Origin: a bacterium HR10
Lineage (GTDB): Bacteria; Acidobacteriota; Blastocatellia; HR10
Length of the DNA stretch: 64,000 nucleotides
NCBI GenBank assembly: GCA_002923315.1
Contig: BEHM01000001.1
Coordinates: forward strand, 120,506-184,505
Reading direction: 5' to 3'
Below are positions 34,501 through 43,740 of this stretch, piece after piece. Within the stretch, counting starts at the first letter, position 1. Each line of letters starts with the position of its first letter. The position numbers and the translations under genes are program-made. The notes below the pieces were generated by a model, which saw only the letters and a list, made by a program, of their open reading frames with translations, ran no database searches and was not told the DNA's origin.

Positions 34501-36264
34501 TCAAGACTTCATCGCTGTTGGCGGAGCCGTTTGCAGGATGTAATCCTCAGCCGCTCCCGGCACGCTGTACTCATACGGGCCGTGATGGACGACCGGAGCC
34601 TGCGGCCCGAAGTTGTCATGCGGGGGCGGAGAGGGAATCGTCCACTCCAGCGTCGTCGCCCGCCAGGGATTGATCTCCGCCCGTCGGCCTTTCCAGATGG
34701 ACCAGAAGAAGTTGAAGAAGAAGAGCACTTGCGCCGCCGCCGTGACGAGCGCCGCGATCGTGATGAAGACATGGATGGGTTGCAGCGGAGCGAGGAAGTC
34801 GAAGCCCGCCGTCTCCGCATACCGCCGCGGGTGCCCAGCGATGCCCAGAATATGCATCGGGATGAAAATGGCATAGATGCCGATGAACGTGAGCCAGAAA
34901 TGGAGCTTCCCCAACGCGTCGTTCATCATCCGCCCGAACATCTTGGGGAACCAGTAGTACGTCCCGGCGAAGATGCCGAAGATAGCCGCCACGCCCATGA
35001 TCAGGTGGAAATGGGCGACGACGAAGTAGGTGTCGTGCATCGGGATGTCGAGCGAGGTCTGCCCCAAGATGATGCCCGAGAGTCCGCCCGTGACGAAGAT
35101 GGAGACGAAGCCGAGGGCGAAGAGCATGGGGACGGTGAAGCGGATCTGCGCTTTGTAGAGCGTCGCCAACCAATTGAATGTCTTGATGGCGGAGGGAACG
35201 CCGATCGAGAGCGTCAGCAGCGAGAAGGCGATCGCCGAGTACGGGCTCATGCCGCTCACGAACATGTGGTGCCCCCACACGAGGAAGCCGAGCAGGCCGA
35301 TGGCGAAGATCGCCGCGACCATCGCCCGATAGCCGAAGATCGGCTTGCGAGCGAAGGTCGAGAGCACATGCGAGGTGATCCCCATGCCGGGGAGAATGGC
35401 GATGTAGACCTCGGGATGTCCGAAGAACCAGAAGAGGTGTTGCCAGAGCAAGGGCGAACCACCCTTGTGGGGCAGAATCTTGTCGCTGACGATGAGCCCT
35501 GCGGGGACGAAGAAGCTCGTTCCCGCCACGCGATCCAAGAGCAGAAGGATGCCGCCCGCGAGCAGGACGGGGAAGGCCAAAAGCGCGAGCACGGCCGTCG
35601 TGAACCACGCCCAGACCGTCAACGGCAGCCGCGTCATGGACATGCCCTTCGTGCGCAGATTGAGCGTCGTCGTGATGAAGTTCAGCGCGCCCAGCAGCGA
35701 GGCGATGCAAAAGAGAGCGATGCTGACGATCCACAGATTCTGCCCCATGCCGAGTCCAGGGCCGGCGATCTCTCCCACGGCGCTCAGCGGCGCATAGGCC
35801 GTCCATCCGGAGATCGGCGCTCCGCCGGAGACGAAGAAGGCCGCCAGCAACACCAGGAATCCGGCCAGCGTGACCCAGAACGAGAGCATGTTCAAGACCG
35901 GGAAGGCCATATCGTGCGCCCCGACTTGAATCGGCAGGAAGTAGTTGCCGAAGCCTCCCAGCGGCGCTGTCGTCAGCACGAAGAAGACCATGATCGTCCC
36001 GTGCATCGTCACCAGCGAGAGGTAGAATTCGGGGCTGATCGTCCCTCCGGCCATCGCCTGTGGAAAGAGCTTCGCCAGAAGCGGCCACCGTTCGGTCGGC
36101 CACGCCAGCCGTAGACGCATGTAGATGGAGAGGACGATGCCAATCGTGACGGCCGCCATAGCGAGGAAGAGATATTGCAGGCCGATCACCTTATGATCGG
36201 TGCTGAAGATATAGCGTCGAATGAAGCTCTTCGGGGCCTCGTGCGTCGCGACAGCCTGTGTCAT
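34501..36264 (-). CDS. ctaD: Cytochrome c oxidase subunit I (aa3-type, A1-like)
   Basis: 587 residues with 12 or more transmembrane helices, catalysing oxygen reduction and proton pumping. FFGHPEVYIAILPG carries the CuB His, the D-channel Glu and the cross-linked Tyr; WGHHMFVSGM carries the two further CuB histidines. The K-channel Lys is in GVPSAIKTFNW. HDTYFVVAHFHLIMG holds the heme a3 and heme a ligands. The Glu marks it as A1 type. ATG at 36264 follows GGAGGGAAGGTG. Heme A would come from the ctaAB genes facing it. Confidence 0.97.
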   Translation of the reverse strand: MTQAVATHEAPKSFIRRYIFSTDHKVIGLQYLFLAMAAVTIGIVLSIYMRLRLAWPTERWPLLAKLFPQAMAGGTISPEFYLSLVTMHGTIMVFFVLTTAPLGGFGNYFLPIQVGAHDMAFPVLNMLSFWVTLAGFLVLLAAFFVSGGAPISGWTAYAPLSAVGEIAGPGLGMGQNLWIVSIALFCIASLLGALNFITTTLNLRTKGMSMTRLPLTVWAWFTTAVLALLAFPVLLAGGILLLLDRVAGTSFFVPAGLIVSDKILPHKGGSPLLWQHLFWFFGHPEVYIAILPGMGITSHVLSTFARKPIFGYRAMVAAIFAIGLLGFLVWGHHMFVSGMSPYSAIAFSLLTLSIGVPSAIKTFNWLATLYKAQIRFTVPMLFALGFVSIFVTGGLSGIILGQTSLDIPMHDTYFVVAHFHLIMGVAAIFGIFAGTYYWFPKMFGRMMNDALGKLHFWLTFIGIYAIFIPMHILGIAGHPRRYAETAGFDFLAPLQPIHVFITIAALVTAAAQVLFFFNFFWSIWKGRRAEINPWRATTLEWTIPSPPPHDNFGPQAPVVHHGPYEYSVPGAAEDYILQTAPPTAMKS

Positions 36265-36330
36265 CACCTTCCCTCCTCATTTATCCTCTCACGGCTCGTC
36301 TCTCAAAAAGCGCGCGGGCGGATCAACGCC

Positions 36331-37122
36331 TCACTGGCTCGCCCGCTGTCTCAACCATGCCTCGAATTCCGGCTCAGGGAGCACTGACAGGAACCCACGC
36401 ATTCGATGATGACTGAGCCCGCACAGCTCCGCGCAGGCGATCTCGAACTGACCGGTCTTCACCGCCTTGAAGTGAATGTTGATGGCCAGGCCGGGAACGG
36501 CATCCTGCTTCATGCGCAGAGGCGGAACCCAGAAGCTGTGGATCACGTCCTTCGAGCGTAAGATCACGTGAATATCGCGGTTGACGGGAATGGCCATCTG
36601 ATTCACCGTCACGATGTCATCGCGCGCCGCCGGATCGGTGAAATCCAGCCCGACGGGATTATCCACGTCGTTGATAAGTTCCGTTCGCGTGCGGCCGAAC
36701 TTCCCGTCCGGACCGGGGTATCGGATGTTCCACACGAACTGCTGAGCCGTGACTTCGACCTGGAGCGCTCCCGGAGGCGGCGCGTTCAGGTGCAGCTTGG
36801 CCCAGACCCGTTGCCCGAGAACGGCGAGCGAGAGGAACACGACGGCCGTGACCGTCGTCCAGAGGATCTCCAATCGGCGGCTCTCGTGCCAGTAGCTCGC
36901 TCGCTCTTCTCCCCGGCGCCGATACCGAATGATGAAGAATCCGAGCGTCGCTTGGGCCAAGACGAAGGCGATCCCAATGATCGTGAGCGTGAGCATGAAC
37001 TGCCGATCAATGCTCGGGCCGTGTTCGGAGATCGCCTCGGGGAACCACCAGAATCGTCCGGCGAACAAAACGACTGTGGCAAGGGTGATCGCCCAGATGA
37101 TCAACGCTAAGGCAAATCCCAT
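36331..37122 (-). CDS. ctaC: Cytochrome c oxidase subunit II (CuA)
   Basis: 263 residues. Two membrane helices (about 3-25 and 42-65; a third hydrophobic stretch near 88-105) precede the cupredoxin domain. The CuA ligands are in CAELCGLSHHRM (Cys, Glu, Cys, His, Met), with the upstream His in VIHSFWVP. No cytochrome c domain is fused at the C-terminus, so an external carrier must deliver electrons. First gene of the oxidase operon, with a consensus-like promoter. ATG at 37122 lies 8 bases after GAGGT. Confidence 0.95.
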   Translation of the reverse strand: MGFALALIIWAITLATVVLFAGRFWWFPEAISEHGPSIDRQFMLTLTIIGIAFVLAQATLGFFIIRYRRRGEERASYWHESRRLEILWTTVTAVVFLSLAVLGQRVWAKLHLNAPPPGALQVEVTAQQFVWNIRYPGPDGKFGRTRTELINDVDNPVGLDFTDPAARDDIVTVNQMAIPVNRDIHVILRSKDVIHSFWVPPLRMKQDAVPGLAINIHFKAVKTGQFEIACAELCGLSHHRMRGFLSVLPEPEFEAWLRQRASQ

Positions 37123-37167
37123 CGTTATGACCTCGCCGTGCCCGTTCTCACCTTGCGGAAGGTTCCC

Positions 37168-37197
37168 TATATAGCACGGGCCGGATCGCCTTGTCAA
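37168..37197 (-). promoter_or_regulatory. Promoter of the cytochrome c oxidase operon
   Basis: On the minus strand TTGACA (37192-37197), 18 bp spacer, TATATA (37168-37173), about 45 bases before the subunit II ATG. Confidence 0.7.
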
Positions 37198-37258
37198 CCT
37201 GAGGGAGCGCGACTCGATTGCGATGGGGACGGGGGTCCTTCGGGCGGGCTTCCTGTGA

Positions 37259-37264
37259 TAGACT
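37259..37264 (+). promoter_or_regulatory. Possible -10 box of the amphipathic protein gene
   Basis: TAGACT, the same -10 sequence as hemL, 50 bases before the ATG at 37315. No convincing -35. Confidence 0.35.
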
Positions 37265-37314
37265 TGGGAACGAAGAGCAAGGAGGAGGCGTATCCTGTCG
37301 AGGAGGCCGGGCGT

Positions 37315-38271
37315 ATGAAGCGAGCGCAAGGAATCGAGGCGATGAAGCGAGCCCTCTGGCGAAAGGTCCGCGAGTGGGATGAGCGCTATCACGTGCGGGA
37401 GACGATCGCGGAGGTGACGGCCGCTGTGTCCTCGGCCGCGCAAAAGGGGGCGGACCTTCTCGCGGATGGGCTCGAAGCGGCCCGTCACCGGATCGAGACT
37501 TCCGCCGAGAGCGCCGATGTTCGGGAGGAGGTGAAGCGAACGGTGGAGGAGATCCGGCGGGGCGTCGAATCCGCCGCGCACGCGGCGCGCGAGAAGGCCG
37601 AAGCCTTCGCGCGCCGGATCGAGGCCGAATATCGGCAGGCGGAGACGCTCGGCCACGCGTTCGAGCGCGCGGCTGACGCCGAGGAGCGTCTGCGCTCGGC
37701 CTGGGAGGGCGTGCGCGCGTGGATCGAGCGGAATCCGGGGAAGACAGCGGCCCTCACCTTCTCCTTCATCGCGGGGGTGCGCGCCGGGAGCGCTTTCCCT
37801 CAGTTAGGAGCGGTCCTGCTGGGCGCTGGCGACGCGAATCACTGGTTCTTTCACAGCGCGCTCGCTCCGTACGGATTGCGCCGTCTGACCGAGCGATACA
37901 TGGCCTATCTTCGCGAGCAAGAGCGCCTGCTGGCCGAAGGGCGCATGAGCGAGGCCGAGCGCGCTCGGCTCGAATTTCAACAGGCGATCACGCGGTATGT
38001 GGGCGCACCGTTGCTCGGCGTCTTCAGCGTCACCTTGGGCGGGACGCTCATTGCCGAGAGCCTCTCGCCAGCGCGCCTCACCGGAGCGCCCATCGAGCTG
38101 ATCCTCGGAGGAAATCCGATTCTGAATCGCCTCTGGCTCTTCTCCAACGGCCTCATCTGCGTGCACAACGGCGTCCGATTCTTCCTGATCGCATTCGCCG
38201 ATGCTGAGGCGGTGCAGCGAACGGTTCGGAAGATTCGCGGCGTGCTCCCAACCGCGGAGGAACAGGCCTGA
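37315..38271 (+). CDS. Unknown protein with a long amphipathic helical N-terminal half
   Basis: 318 residues from ATG 37315, 9 bases after GAGGAGG. Residues 1-130 are almost pure charged helix rich in Ala, Glu and Arg (VREEVKRTVEEIRRGVES, AAREKAEAFARRIEAE), of the kind seen in stress-related or membrane-coating proteins. From 140 on the sequence is more hydrophobic with possible membrane segments (TAALTFSFIAGVRAGSAF; GAPLLGVFSVTLGGTLIAE; LWLFSNGLICVHNGVRFF). I recognise no family. It is divergent from the oxidase operon and convergent with the MetE-like gene. Confidence 0.7.
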   Translation: MKRAQGIEAMKRALWRKVREWDERYHVRETIAEVTAAVSSAAQKGADLLADGLEAARHRIETSAESADVREEVKRTVEEIRRGVESAAHAAREKAEAFARRIEAEYRQAETLGHAFERAADAEERLRSAWEGVRAWIERNPGKTAALTFSFIAGVRAGSAFPQLGAVLLGAGDANHWFFHSALAPYGLRRLTERYMAYLREQERLLAEGRMSEAERARLEFQQAITRYVGAPLLGVFSVTLGGTLIAESLSPARLTGAPIELILGGNPILNRLWLFSNGLICVHNGVRFFLIAFADAEAVQRTVRKIRGVLPTAEEQA

Positions 38272-38276
38272 TCAGC

Positions 38277-39278
38277 TCAAGCCAGGGCCGCGCGGACCCG
38301 CGTGACGGCCTCCACGATGACGCGCAGTTTCGCGATCGCTTCCTCGACCGTGCGCGTCTTCAACCCGCAGTCGGGATCAATCCACAGGGCTTCGGTCGGG
38401 ACCACTTCCAGGCCCTGCCGAATGCGCGCCACGACCGTCTCCACATCCTCGATCACATGAGAGTGCACGTCGACGACGCCGAAGCTCAAATCCTTCGTGA
38501 AGGGGAAGCGCTTGAAGTGCTCGAGAAGATCGAGGTTGCTGTTGGACATCTCCAGGTCGAAGTTGTCCACCGGCAGCGCGAGCATGTCCGGATAGATCTT
38601 CTCGAACGCGCCGTAGCACGCATGGCTGATGAAGTAGGCGGGGAGTCCCTCGGTCACGATCTGCATCGCCTCGCGCGCGAGCCCCAATTCGGAGGGGCGG
38701 ACCGAGAGGGCGGGTTCGTCAATTTGGATGATGCGCGCGCCGGCCTCAATCAGCGCTTCGACCTCTTTTCGAATCTCGCGCGCCAGCGCCAGGCAGGTGG
38801 CGCGGCGATCCGGGTAGTATTCGTTGAAGGACCAGTCCATGACCGTATATGGGCCGGTGAGCATGCCCTTGACCGGCCTCGTCGTGAGGCCTTGAGCGAA
38901 GCGCCACCAGGGGACAGTGATCGGCCGCTCCCATCGCACTTCGGAGACGATGATGGGCTTTCGGTAGTACCGGTTCCCGTAGGAGCGAACGAGGCCGCCG
39001 ATCTCGAACCCGCGCATGTTCTCGGCGAAGTAGGTGACCATGTCCCCGCGATACTGTTCGCCGTCCACGAGGACATCAATCCCCAGCTCCTCCTGCGTCC
39101 GAATCCAGAATTCGGTCGCGCGGCGTTCGAGCCGCTCCAGCTCGTCGCGCGAGATGAGGCCGCGCGCCCACTGCGCGCGCGCCCGTTGCAGCTCCTCAGG
39201 TTTCGGGAAGCTCCCGACGGAGGTCGTCGGCAACAGCGGAAGGTCGATGCCTAAAGCGCGCAATTTCTCTCGACTCAT
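38277..39278 (-). CDS. Cobalamin-independent methionine synthase, catalytic (C-terminal) half
   Basis: 333 residues, matching only the C-terminal barrel of MetE (full-length MetE is about 750). All zinc ligands are present: H219 and C221 in ISHACYG, E243 in DLEMSNS and C304 in DPDCGLKTR. LPTTSVGSFPK at the start is typical of the core domain. It transfers a methyl group to homocysteine. ATGA overlap with the upstream gene, which encodes a homologous half without the zinc site. The methyl donor (folate or another) cannot be told from sequence. Confidence 0.9.
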   Translation of the reverse strand: MSREKLRALGIDLPLLPTTSVGSFPKPEELQRARAQWARGLISRDELERLERRATEFWIRTQEELGIDVLVDGEQYRGDMVTYFAENMRGFEIGGLVRSYGNRYYRKPIIVSEVRWERPITVPWWRFAQGLTTRPVKGMLTGPYTVMDWSFNEYYPDRRATCLALAREIRKEVEALIEAGARIIQIDEPALSVRPSELGLAREAMQIVTEGLPAYFISHACYGAFEKIYPDMLALPVDNFDLEMSNSNLDLLEHFKRFPFTKDLSFGVVDVHSHVIEDVETVVARIRQGLEVVPTEALWIDPDCGLKTRTVEEAIAKLRVIVEAVTRVRAALA

Positions 39279-40255
39279 GATTTGAACCTCATGCCGATGG
39301 TGACCAGATGCCGCAACTTCCGAAACGCGCGATCGCGCGGCAGGAATTCGAGTCCCGTGGAGGGGTTCAGGTACGCGACATCGCTGTGAATGGCCGGAAG
39401 CAATCGTTCGAGCGCCGCGGTGACTTCGGCTTCGGGCTCCAGTTTCGTGTTGCGTCCATCAATGAGGCCGAGGCCAAGAGCCTTGGCCGATCCCTCGACG
39501 GCAACGCGCTCCACAAGCTGCGGGCTGTAGGTGAAATCCAACCCCAGAACATCCACGGGAAGCTCTTGGAGCTGCGCATAGAGCGTCGAGACGTCGCCGA
39601 AGGAGATATAGAGGGCCAGGCGAGCGGCGCCTTTGGCCTCGGCGAGCGCGCGAATCCCGGCGGCGAAGAGGTCGAACGCCGCGTCTTCGAGCACGATCGC
39701 CGGCTCATCCACTTGGATGAGCTCGACGCCCTCGGCGGCCAACTCCGCGACTTCTGCAGCCAGGGCCGCGGCGTAGTCCTCGACGCGCCGTTCCAGATCG
39801 CGATATTCTCCTCGCTCGACCAGCGAGAAGACAGCCAGCGTATAGGGGCCCGTCAGCACGGGCTTCACTGGTCGCGAGGAGACCGAGCGCGCATACCGAT
39901 ATTCCTCAAGAAGGATCGGCCGCTCGCGAACGAGGCGGTCCACGATGACCGGTTGGCGGAAGTAGAAGTTCGTGTCGAAGTATCGGAGCAGGCCATTGAT
40001 CTTCGTCCCCCGCAGCTTCCCCGCCAGATGGGAGATCGGATCATACCAGCGGATCTGCCCATCGGTCACCACGTCCAGCCCAGCTTCGATCTGCTCGGTG
40101 ATGGCGCGACGCACCATCTCGTCCTCGGCGCGCCGAATATCGGCTTCGCTCGCTTCCCCGCGATCGAAGCGCGCCAGCGTCTGGCGCAGGACCTGCAACT
40201 CGGGCGAATCACCAATGCGTGGATAGCTTCCGGCGTTGGTCAGGATCAGATTCAT
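39275..40255 (-). CDS. MetE-like half protein lacking the zinc site
   Basis: 326 residues, homologous to the downstream MetE core: NAGSYPRIG start, [20 protein letters not shown]. At the metal positions it has YISFGDVS instead of the HxC segment, LGLDFTYS instead of the Glu segment and NPSTGLEF instead of DPDCGLKT, so all four ligands are gone. It therefore resembles the N-terminal half of MetE, which arose by duplication and lost the metal. It probably pairs with the next gene product. It overlaps proS upstream and the catalytic half downstream by 4 bases each. Confidence 0.85.
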   Translation of the reverse strand: MNLILTNAGSYPRIGDSPELQVLRQTLARFDRGEASEADIRRAEDEMVRRAITEQIEAGLDVVTDGQIRWYDPISHLAGKLRGTKINGLLRYFDTNFYFRQPVIVDRLVRERPILLEEYRYARSVSSRPVKPVLTGPYTLAVFSLVERGEYRDLERRVEDYAAALAAEVAELAAEGVELIQVDEPAIVLEDAAFDLFAAGIRALAEAKGAARLALYISFGDVSTLYAQLQELPVDVLGLDFTYSPQLVERVAVEGSAKALGLGLIDGRNTKLEPEAEVTAALERLLPAIHSDVAYLNPSTGLEFLPRDRAFRKLRHLVTIGMRFKS

Positions 40256-41982
40256 CGTCGGAGCACCTCACGGGTCTCTTCTTCGATGATCTCGCGGATG
40301 CGCGGGACGACGGCTTCGAGCGCCACGTCCTCGATCGCTCGCGTGCGGCGGCGGAGGATCTCCACTTGACCGCGCGCGAGTTTGTGCGGTCCGATGGTCA
40401 CACGAAGGGGAATGCCGATGAGGTCCGCATCTTTGAATTTCACGCCGGCGCGTTCCTCGCGATCATCGTAAAGGACCTCGACATGGGCCGCCGTCAGCTC
40501 GGCATAGAGGCGTTCGGCCGCCGCGCGCTGCGCGTCATCGGCCATGTTCACGGGGACGAGGATGACCTGAAACGGAGCGATCGTGATCGGCCAGATGATG
40601 CCATCTTCGTCGTGGTATAGCTCGACGGCCGCAGCCATGACGCGCTCGACGCCGATGCCATAGCTGCCCATGACCAGCGGCACGGCTTTCCCCTCCTGAT
40701 TGAGCACATAGGCGCCCATGGATTCACTGTAGCGCGTGCCGAGCTTGAAGATGTGACCGATCTCCAGCCCCTTTCGGACGACGAGCGTGCCCTCGCACTG
40801 GGGGCAACCCTCGCCCGTCTTCACCAGGCGCAGATCGGCCCACCGCGTCACGCGGATATCTCGCTCGACGTCCACCCCGCGCAGGTGGAAATCGTCGCGA
40901 TTGGCTCCGGTGACCATGTTGCGCCGCCCGCGCAGAGCGAGATCGGCGAGGATCGGATAGGTCGTGACGCCCACGGCGCCGATGCTCCCCGGATACGCGC
41001 CGAGCGCCGCCTTGATCTCCTCCGGCTGCGCCGGACGGATGTGCGCGGCGCCAGTGGCATCGGCCAGTTTCGCTTCATTCAGCTCGTGATCGCCGCGGAG
41101 CAGCAGGAGCGTGAACTGATCGTCCAGGAAGTAGGCGAGCGTTTTGATCTGTCGCTCGGCTGGCGCGCCGCCGGGGAATTCCTCAAGGTCCTTGATCGTG
41201 CGCACGCCCGGAGTCGGGAACATCTCCGGAGCCGGAAGCCCATCGGCGTCTCTGATCTCCGGCACGCGAGAGGTCGCCTTCTCCGTGTTGGCCGCATAGC
41301 CGCACGAAGGACAGAGTGCGATGTGATCCTCTCCGGCGTCGGTGAGGACCATGAACTCAGCCGATTCCTGCCCCCCCATGGCGCCGGAGGAGGCCTGCAC
41401 GACGAGGTATTTCAACCCGCAGCGGTCGAAGATGCGACAATAGGCCTGGTACTGATCTCGATACGCGCGATCGAGCCCCTCCTCATCGAGATCGAACGTG
41501 TAGGCGTCCTTCATGATGAATTCGCGAACGCGCAAGACGCCCGAGCGCGGACGCGGCTCATCGCGGAACTTCGTCTGAATCTGATACCACACCTGGGGCA
41601 GCTGCTTGTAGGACCGCAGCTCGTGGCGCGCGATCGCGGTGAAGACCTCCTCGTGCGTCATCCCCAGGCAGAGATCGCTCCCGCGTCGGTCGCGCAGGCG
41701 GAACATGTTCTCCCCCATGATCTCCCAGCGCCCCGACTCCTTCCAGATCTCCGCCGGATGCAATGCGGGCAGGTGGAATTCCTGCCCCCCAATGCGATCC
41801 ATCTCCTCACGGATGATGGCGATGATCTTCTGCATGACGCGCCAGGCCAGCGGCAGGAAGCTGTAGATGCCCGAGGCGAGCTGCCGAATCATCCCGGCGC
41901 GCAGCAGCAGTTGATGACTGACGACTTCGGCATCCGCCGGCGTCTCGCGTAAGGTCGGAATGAACGCTCTCGACCATCGCAT
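40252..41982 (-). CDS. proS: Prolyl-tRNA synthetase
   Basis: 576-residue bacterial-type ProRS, a class II enzyme charging tRNA-Pro. Motif 1 is around [11 protein letters not shown], motif 2 near [19 protein letters not shown], followed by the editing insertion (about 220-385) and motif 3 [10 protein letters not shown]. The C-terminal anticodon domain starts near [12 protein letters not shown]. First gene of a tightly overlapping operon with the two MetE-like halves. ATG at 41982 follows a run of six G residues. A weak promoter (TAGGCA-17-TAAAAT) lies at 42018-42046. Confidence 0.96.
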   Translation of the reverse strand: MRWSRAFIPTLRETPADAEVVSHQLLLRAGMIRQLASGIYSFLPLAWRVMQKIIAIIREEMDRIGGQEFHLPALHPAEIWKESGRWEIMGENMFRLRDRRGSDLCLGMTHEEVFTAIARHELRSYKQLPQVWYQIQTKFRDEPRPRSGVLRVREFIMKDAYTFDLDEEGLDRAYRDQYQAYCRIFDRCGLKYLVVQASSGAMGGQESAEFMVLTDAGEDHIALCPSCGYAANTEKATSRVPEIRDADGLPAPEMFPTPGVRTIKDLEEFPGGAPAERQIKTLAYFLDDQFTLLLLRGDHELNEAKLADATGAAHIRPAQPEEIKAALGAYPGSIGAVGVTTYPILADLALRGRRNMVTGANRDDFHLRGVDVERDIRVTRWADLRLVKTGEGCPQCEGTLVVRKGLEIGHIFKLGTRYSESMGAYVLNQEGKAVPLVMGSYGIGVERVMAAAVELYHDEDGIIWPITIAPFQVILVPVNMADDAQRAAAERLYAELTAAHVEVLYDDREERAGVKFKDADLIGIPLRVTIGPHKLARGQVEILRRRTRAIEDVALEAVVPRIREIIEEETREVLRR

Positions 41983-42017
41983 ACATCCCCCCTTCGCCTT
42001 CCACAGCGAGTCAGGAT

Positions 42018-42046
42018 ATTTTACGCGAGCGGCGGCGATTTGCCTA
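42018..42046 (-). promoter_or_regulatory. Possible promoter of the proS/metE operon
   Basis: Minus strand TAGGCA (42041-42046), 17 bp, TAAAAT (42018-42023), 36 bases before the proS ATG. The -35 is poor. Confidence 0.35.
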
Positions 42047-43042
42047 GGGTGAGGGAGCTTCGGATTCGGCCAGCAGCAGAGCCTCCAGGGCCAATTGCCG
42101 ATTGAGATTCCGCCAGAGGTCTCGCCGCAGGGCGGCGAGCTTCTCCGCGAGCCGTATCAGACGCGGCGGCGGGAAGAAGGGTGCGAGCGCAGTCAGACGC
42201 GAGGCGACATCCGCGTTCACCACTTCCTCCACGCCCAGATGCAGACGGAGCAGATCGCCGAGCACCTGCTCGAGGACCTCCAGCCGACGCTCGAAGTCCT
42301 CCCGATCGAGGCGCCGTCCCAAGTATTCCGCCGCCTTGATGAGTCGCACGCGGTCTCCGGTCGCGAGCACCGCCAGGAGCTCGAGGATCTCGTGGCGCAT
42401 CTCCCGATAGACCGAGAGATCAATCGAGAGCGCTTTTCCGATTCGGCCCGAGGCCAAGCGGGCCAGCAGGCGGATCTCCTCCTCCGGGCGCGTGAAGCGC
42501 TCCCGGAGGAAACGCTCGATCTCGGCCGTCCTCAGCGGAGCGAAATGGTAGATCTGGCATCGCGAGCGAATCGTGGGCAGGAGGCGGGTCGGTTGGTCGG
42601 TCACGAGGATGAGCAAAGCTTCACTCGGGGGCTCCTCCAGCGTCTTCAGCAACGCATTGGCCGCCTGCTCGGTCATCGCTTCAGCGCCATCAATGAGGAA
42701 GATGCGCCGGCGCCCCTCGAAGGGTTTCCGATACGCGTGCTCGCGAAGCACGCGAATCTGTTCGATCTTGAGGAACGTCGTCTCCGGGCGGATGAGGGAG
42801 AAATCCATGTGCTCGCCCCGATCGAATTTCCGGCAGCTCGGGCATGCGTCGCAACTGTCGGGGAGGGGATCTCTCTGCGCATTCGGGCAGTTGAGCGTCT
42901 TCGCCAGCGCGAGCGCGAATTGGCGTTTGCCGACGCCCTCCGGCCCGGAGAACAGCAGCGAGTGGCCGAGACGTCCCTCGCGCACGGCCACCTGAAGCGC
43001 TCGCTTCACCGGTTCGTTTCCGATGAGATCGCGAAAGGCCAT
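42044..43042 (-). CDS. holB: DNA polymerase III delta-prime subunit
   Basis: 332 residues, clamp-loader AAA+ subunit. [16 protein letters not shown] matches family N-termini, which is why I start at 43042 although no Shine-Dalgarno is visible. A GTG at 43120, overlapping the tmk stop (GTGA), would add 26 residues and is the alternative. Walker A is [13 protein letters not shown]; a zinc module with Cys residues ([19 protein letters not shown]) follows; SRC-type sensor [11 protein letters not shown] and TIRSRC are seen. Coupled with tmk, a frequent bacterial arrangement. Confidence 0.93.
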   Translation of the reverse strand: MAFRDLIGNEPVKRALQVAVREGRLGHSLLFSGPEGVGKRQFALALAKTLNCPNAQRDPLPDSCDACPSCRKFDRGEHMDFSLIRPETTFLKIEQIRVLREHAYRKPFEGRRRIFLIDGAEAMTEQAANALLKTLEEPPSEALLILVTDQPTRLLPTIRSRCQIYHFAPLRTAEIERFLRERFTRPEEEIRLLARLASGRIGKALSIDLSVYREMRHEILELLAVLATGDRVRLIKAAEYLGRRLDREDFERRLEVLEQVLGDLLRLHLGVEEVVNADVASRLTALAPFFPPPRLIRLAEKLAALRRDLWRNLNRQLALEALLLAESEAPSP

Positions 43043-43116
43043 CGTCAAGGATGGTCGCGAGCCGTCGTTTCTGTGAGCGTCCACCACCTCGCCCGCGGGG
43101 TGAAACTGGTGATCGG

Positions 43117-43725
43117 TCACAGATTGAGCGCGGAGGCCACCGTTGTCCAGACCAGCTCGGCCGTCACATCCTTCGGCCCCGAGGAGGAGATGACGCGAAC
43201 GCGCTCGGGCTCCTCATGCGCGATCTCCAGATACCCCTGCCGCACGCGGGCCAGGAAGTCTTCGCCACCGCGCTCGAACCGATCCGTGAGCCACCCCTTG
43301 CGGCGCCGCGCTTCGGCGACCTCGCAATCGAGCACGATCGTGAGCTCCGGCATCACCCCATCGGTCGCCCACCGGTTCACCTCACGAACCATCCCAAGCG
43401 GCAGCCCCCGCCCGTAGCCTTGGTAAGCGAGCGTCGCATCCGCATACCGATCGGAGAGGACGATGAGCCCCGCCTCCAGGGCCGGTCGAATGACGCGCGC
43501 GACATGCTCGGCGCGATCCGCCGCATAGAGGAAGAGCTCCGCCATCGGTGACATCTCACACGTGAGCACGAGATCACGAACAGCGCGACCCAACTCAGTC
43601 CCTCCCGGCTCGCGCGTCACCACCACACGAAACCCCAAAGACTGCAACTTCAGCGCGACGCATTCGAGCATCGTCGTCTTGCCGCTCCCATCAATCCCTT
43701 CGAACGTGATGAACACCCCTCGCAT
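43117..43725 (-). CDS. tmk: Thymidylate kinase
   Basis: 202 residues. The P-loop FEGIDGSGKTT is at residues 8-18, the DR-type segment is SDRYADATLAYQGYGRG and LTIVLDCEVAEAR follows. It phosphorylates dTMP to dTDP. The start is ATG 43725. It lies upstream of holB, overlapping its possible GTG start, and 15 bases downstream of miaA. Confidence 0.96.
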   Translation of the reverse strand: MRGVFITFEGIDGSGKTTMLECVALKLQSLGFRVVVTREPGGTELGRAVRDLVLTCEMSPMAELFLYAADRAEHVARVIRPALEAGLIVLSDRYADATLAYQGYGRGLPLGMVREVNRWATDGVMPELTIVLDCEVAEARRRKGWLTDRFERGGEDFLARVRQGYLEIAHEEPERVRVISSSGPKDVTAELVWTTVASALNL

Positions 43726-43740
43726 GGGACCCCCCTAACC

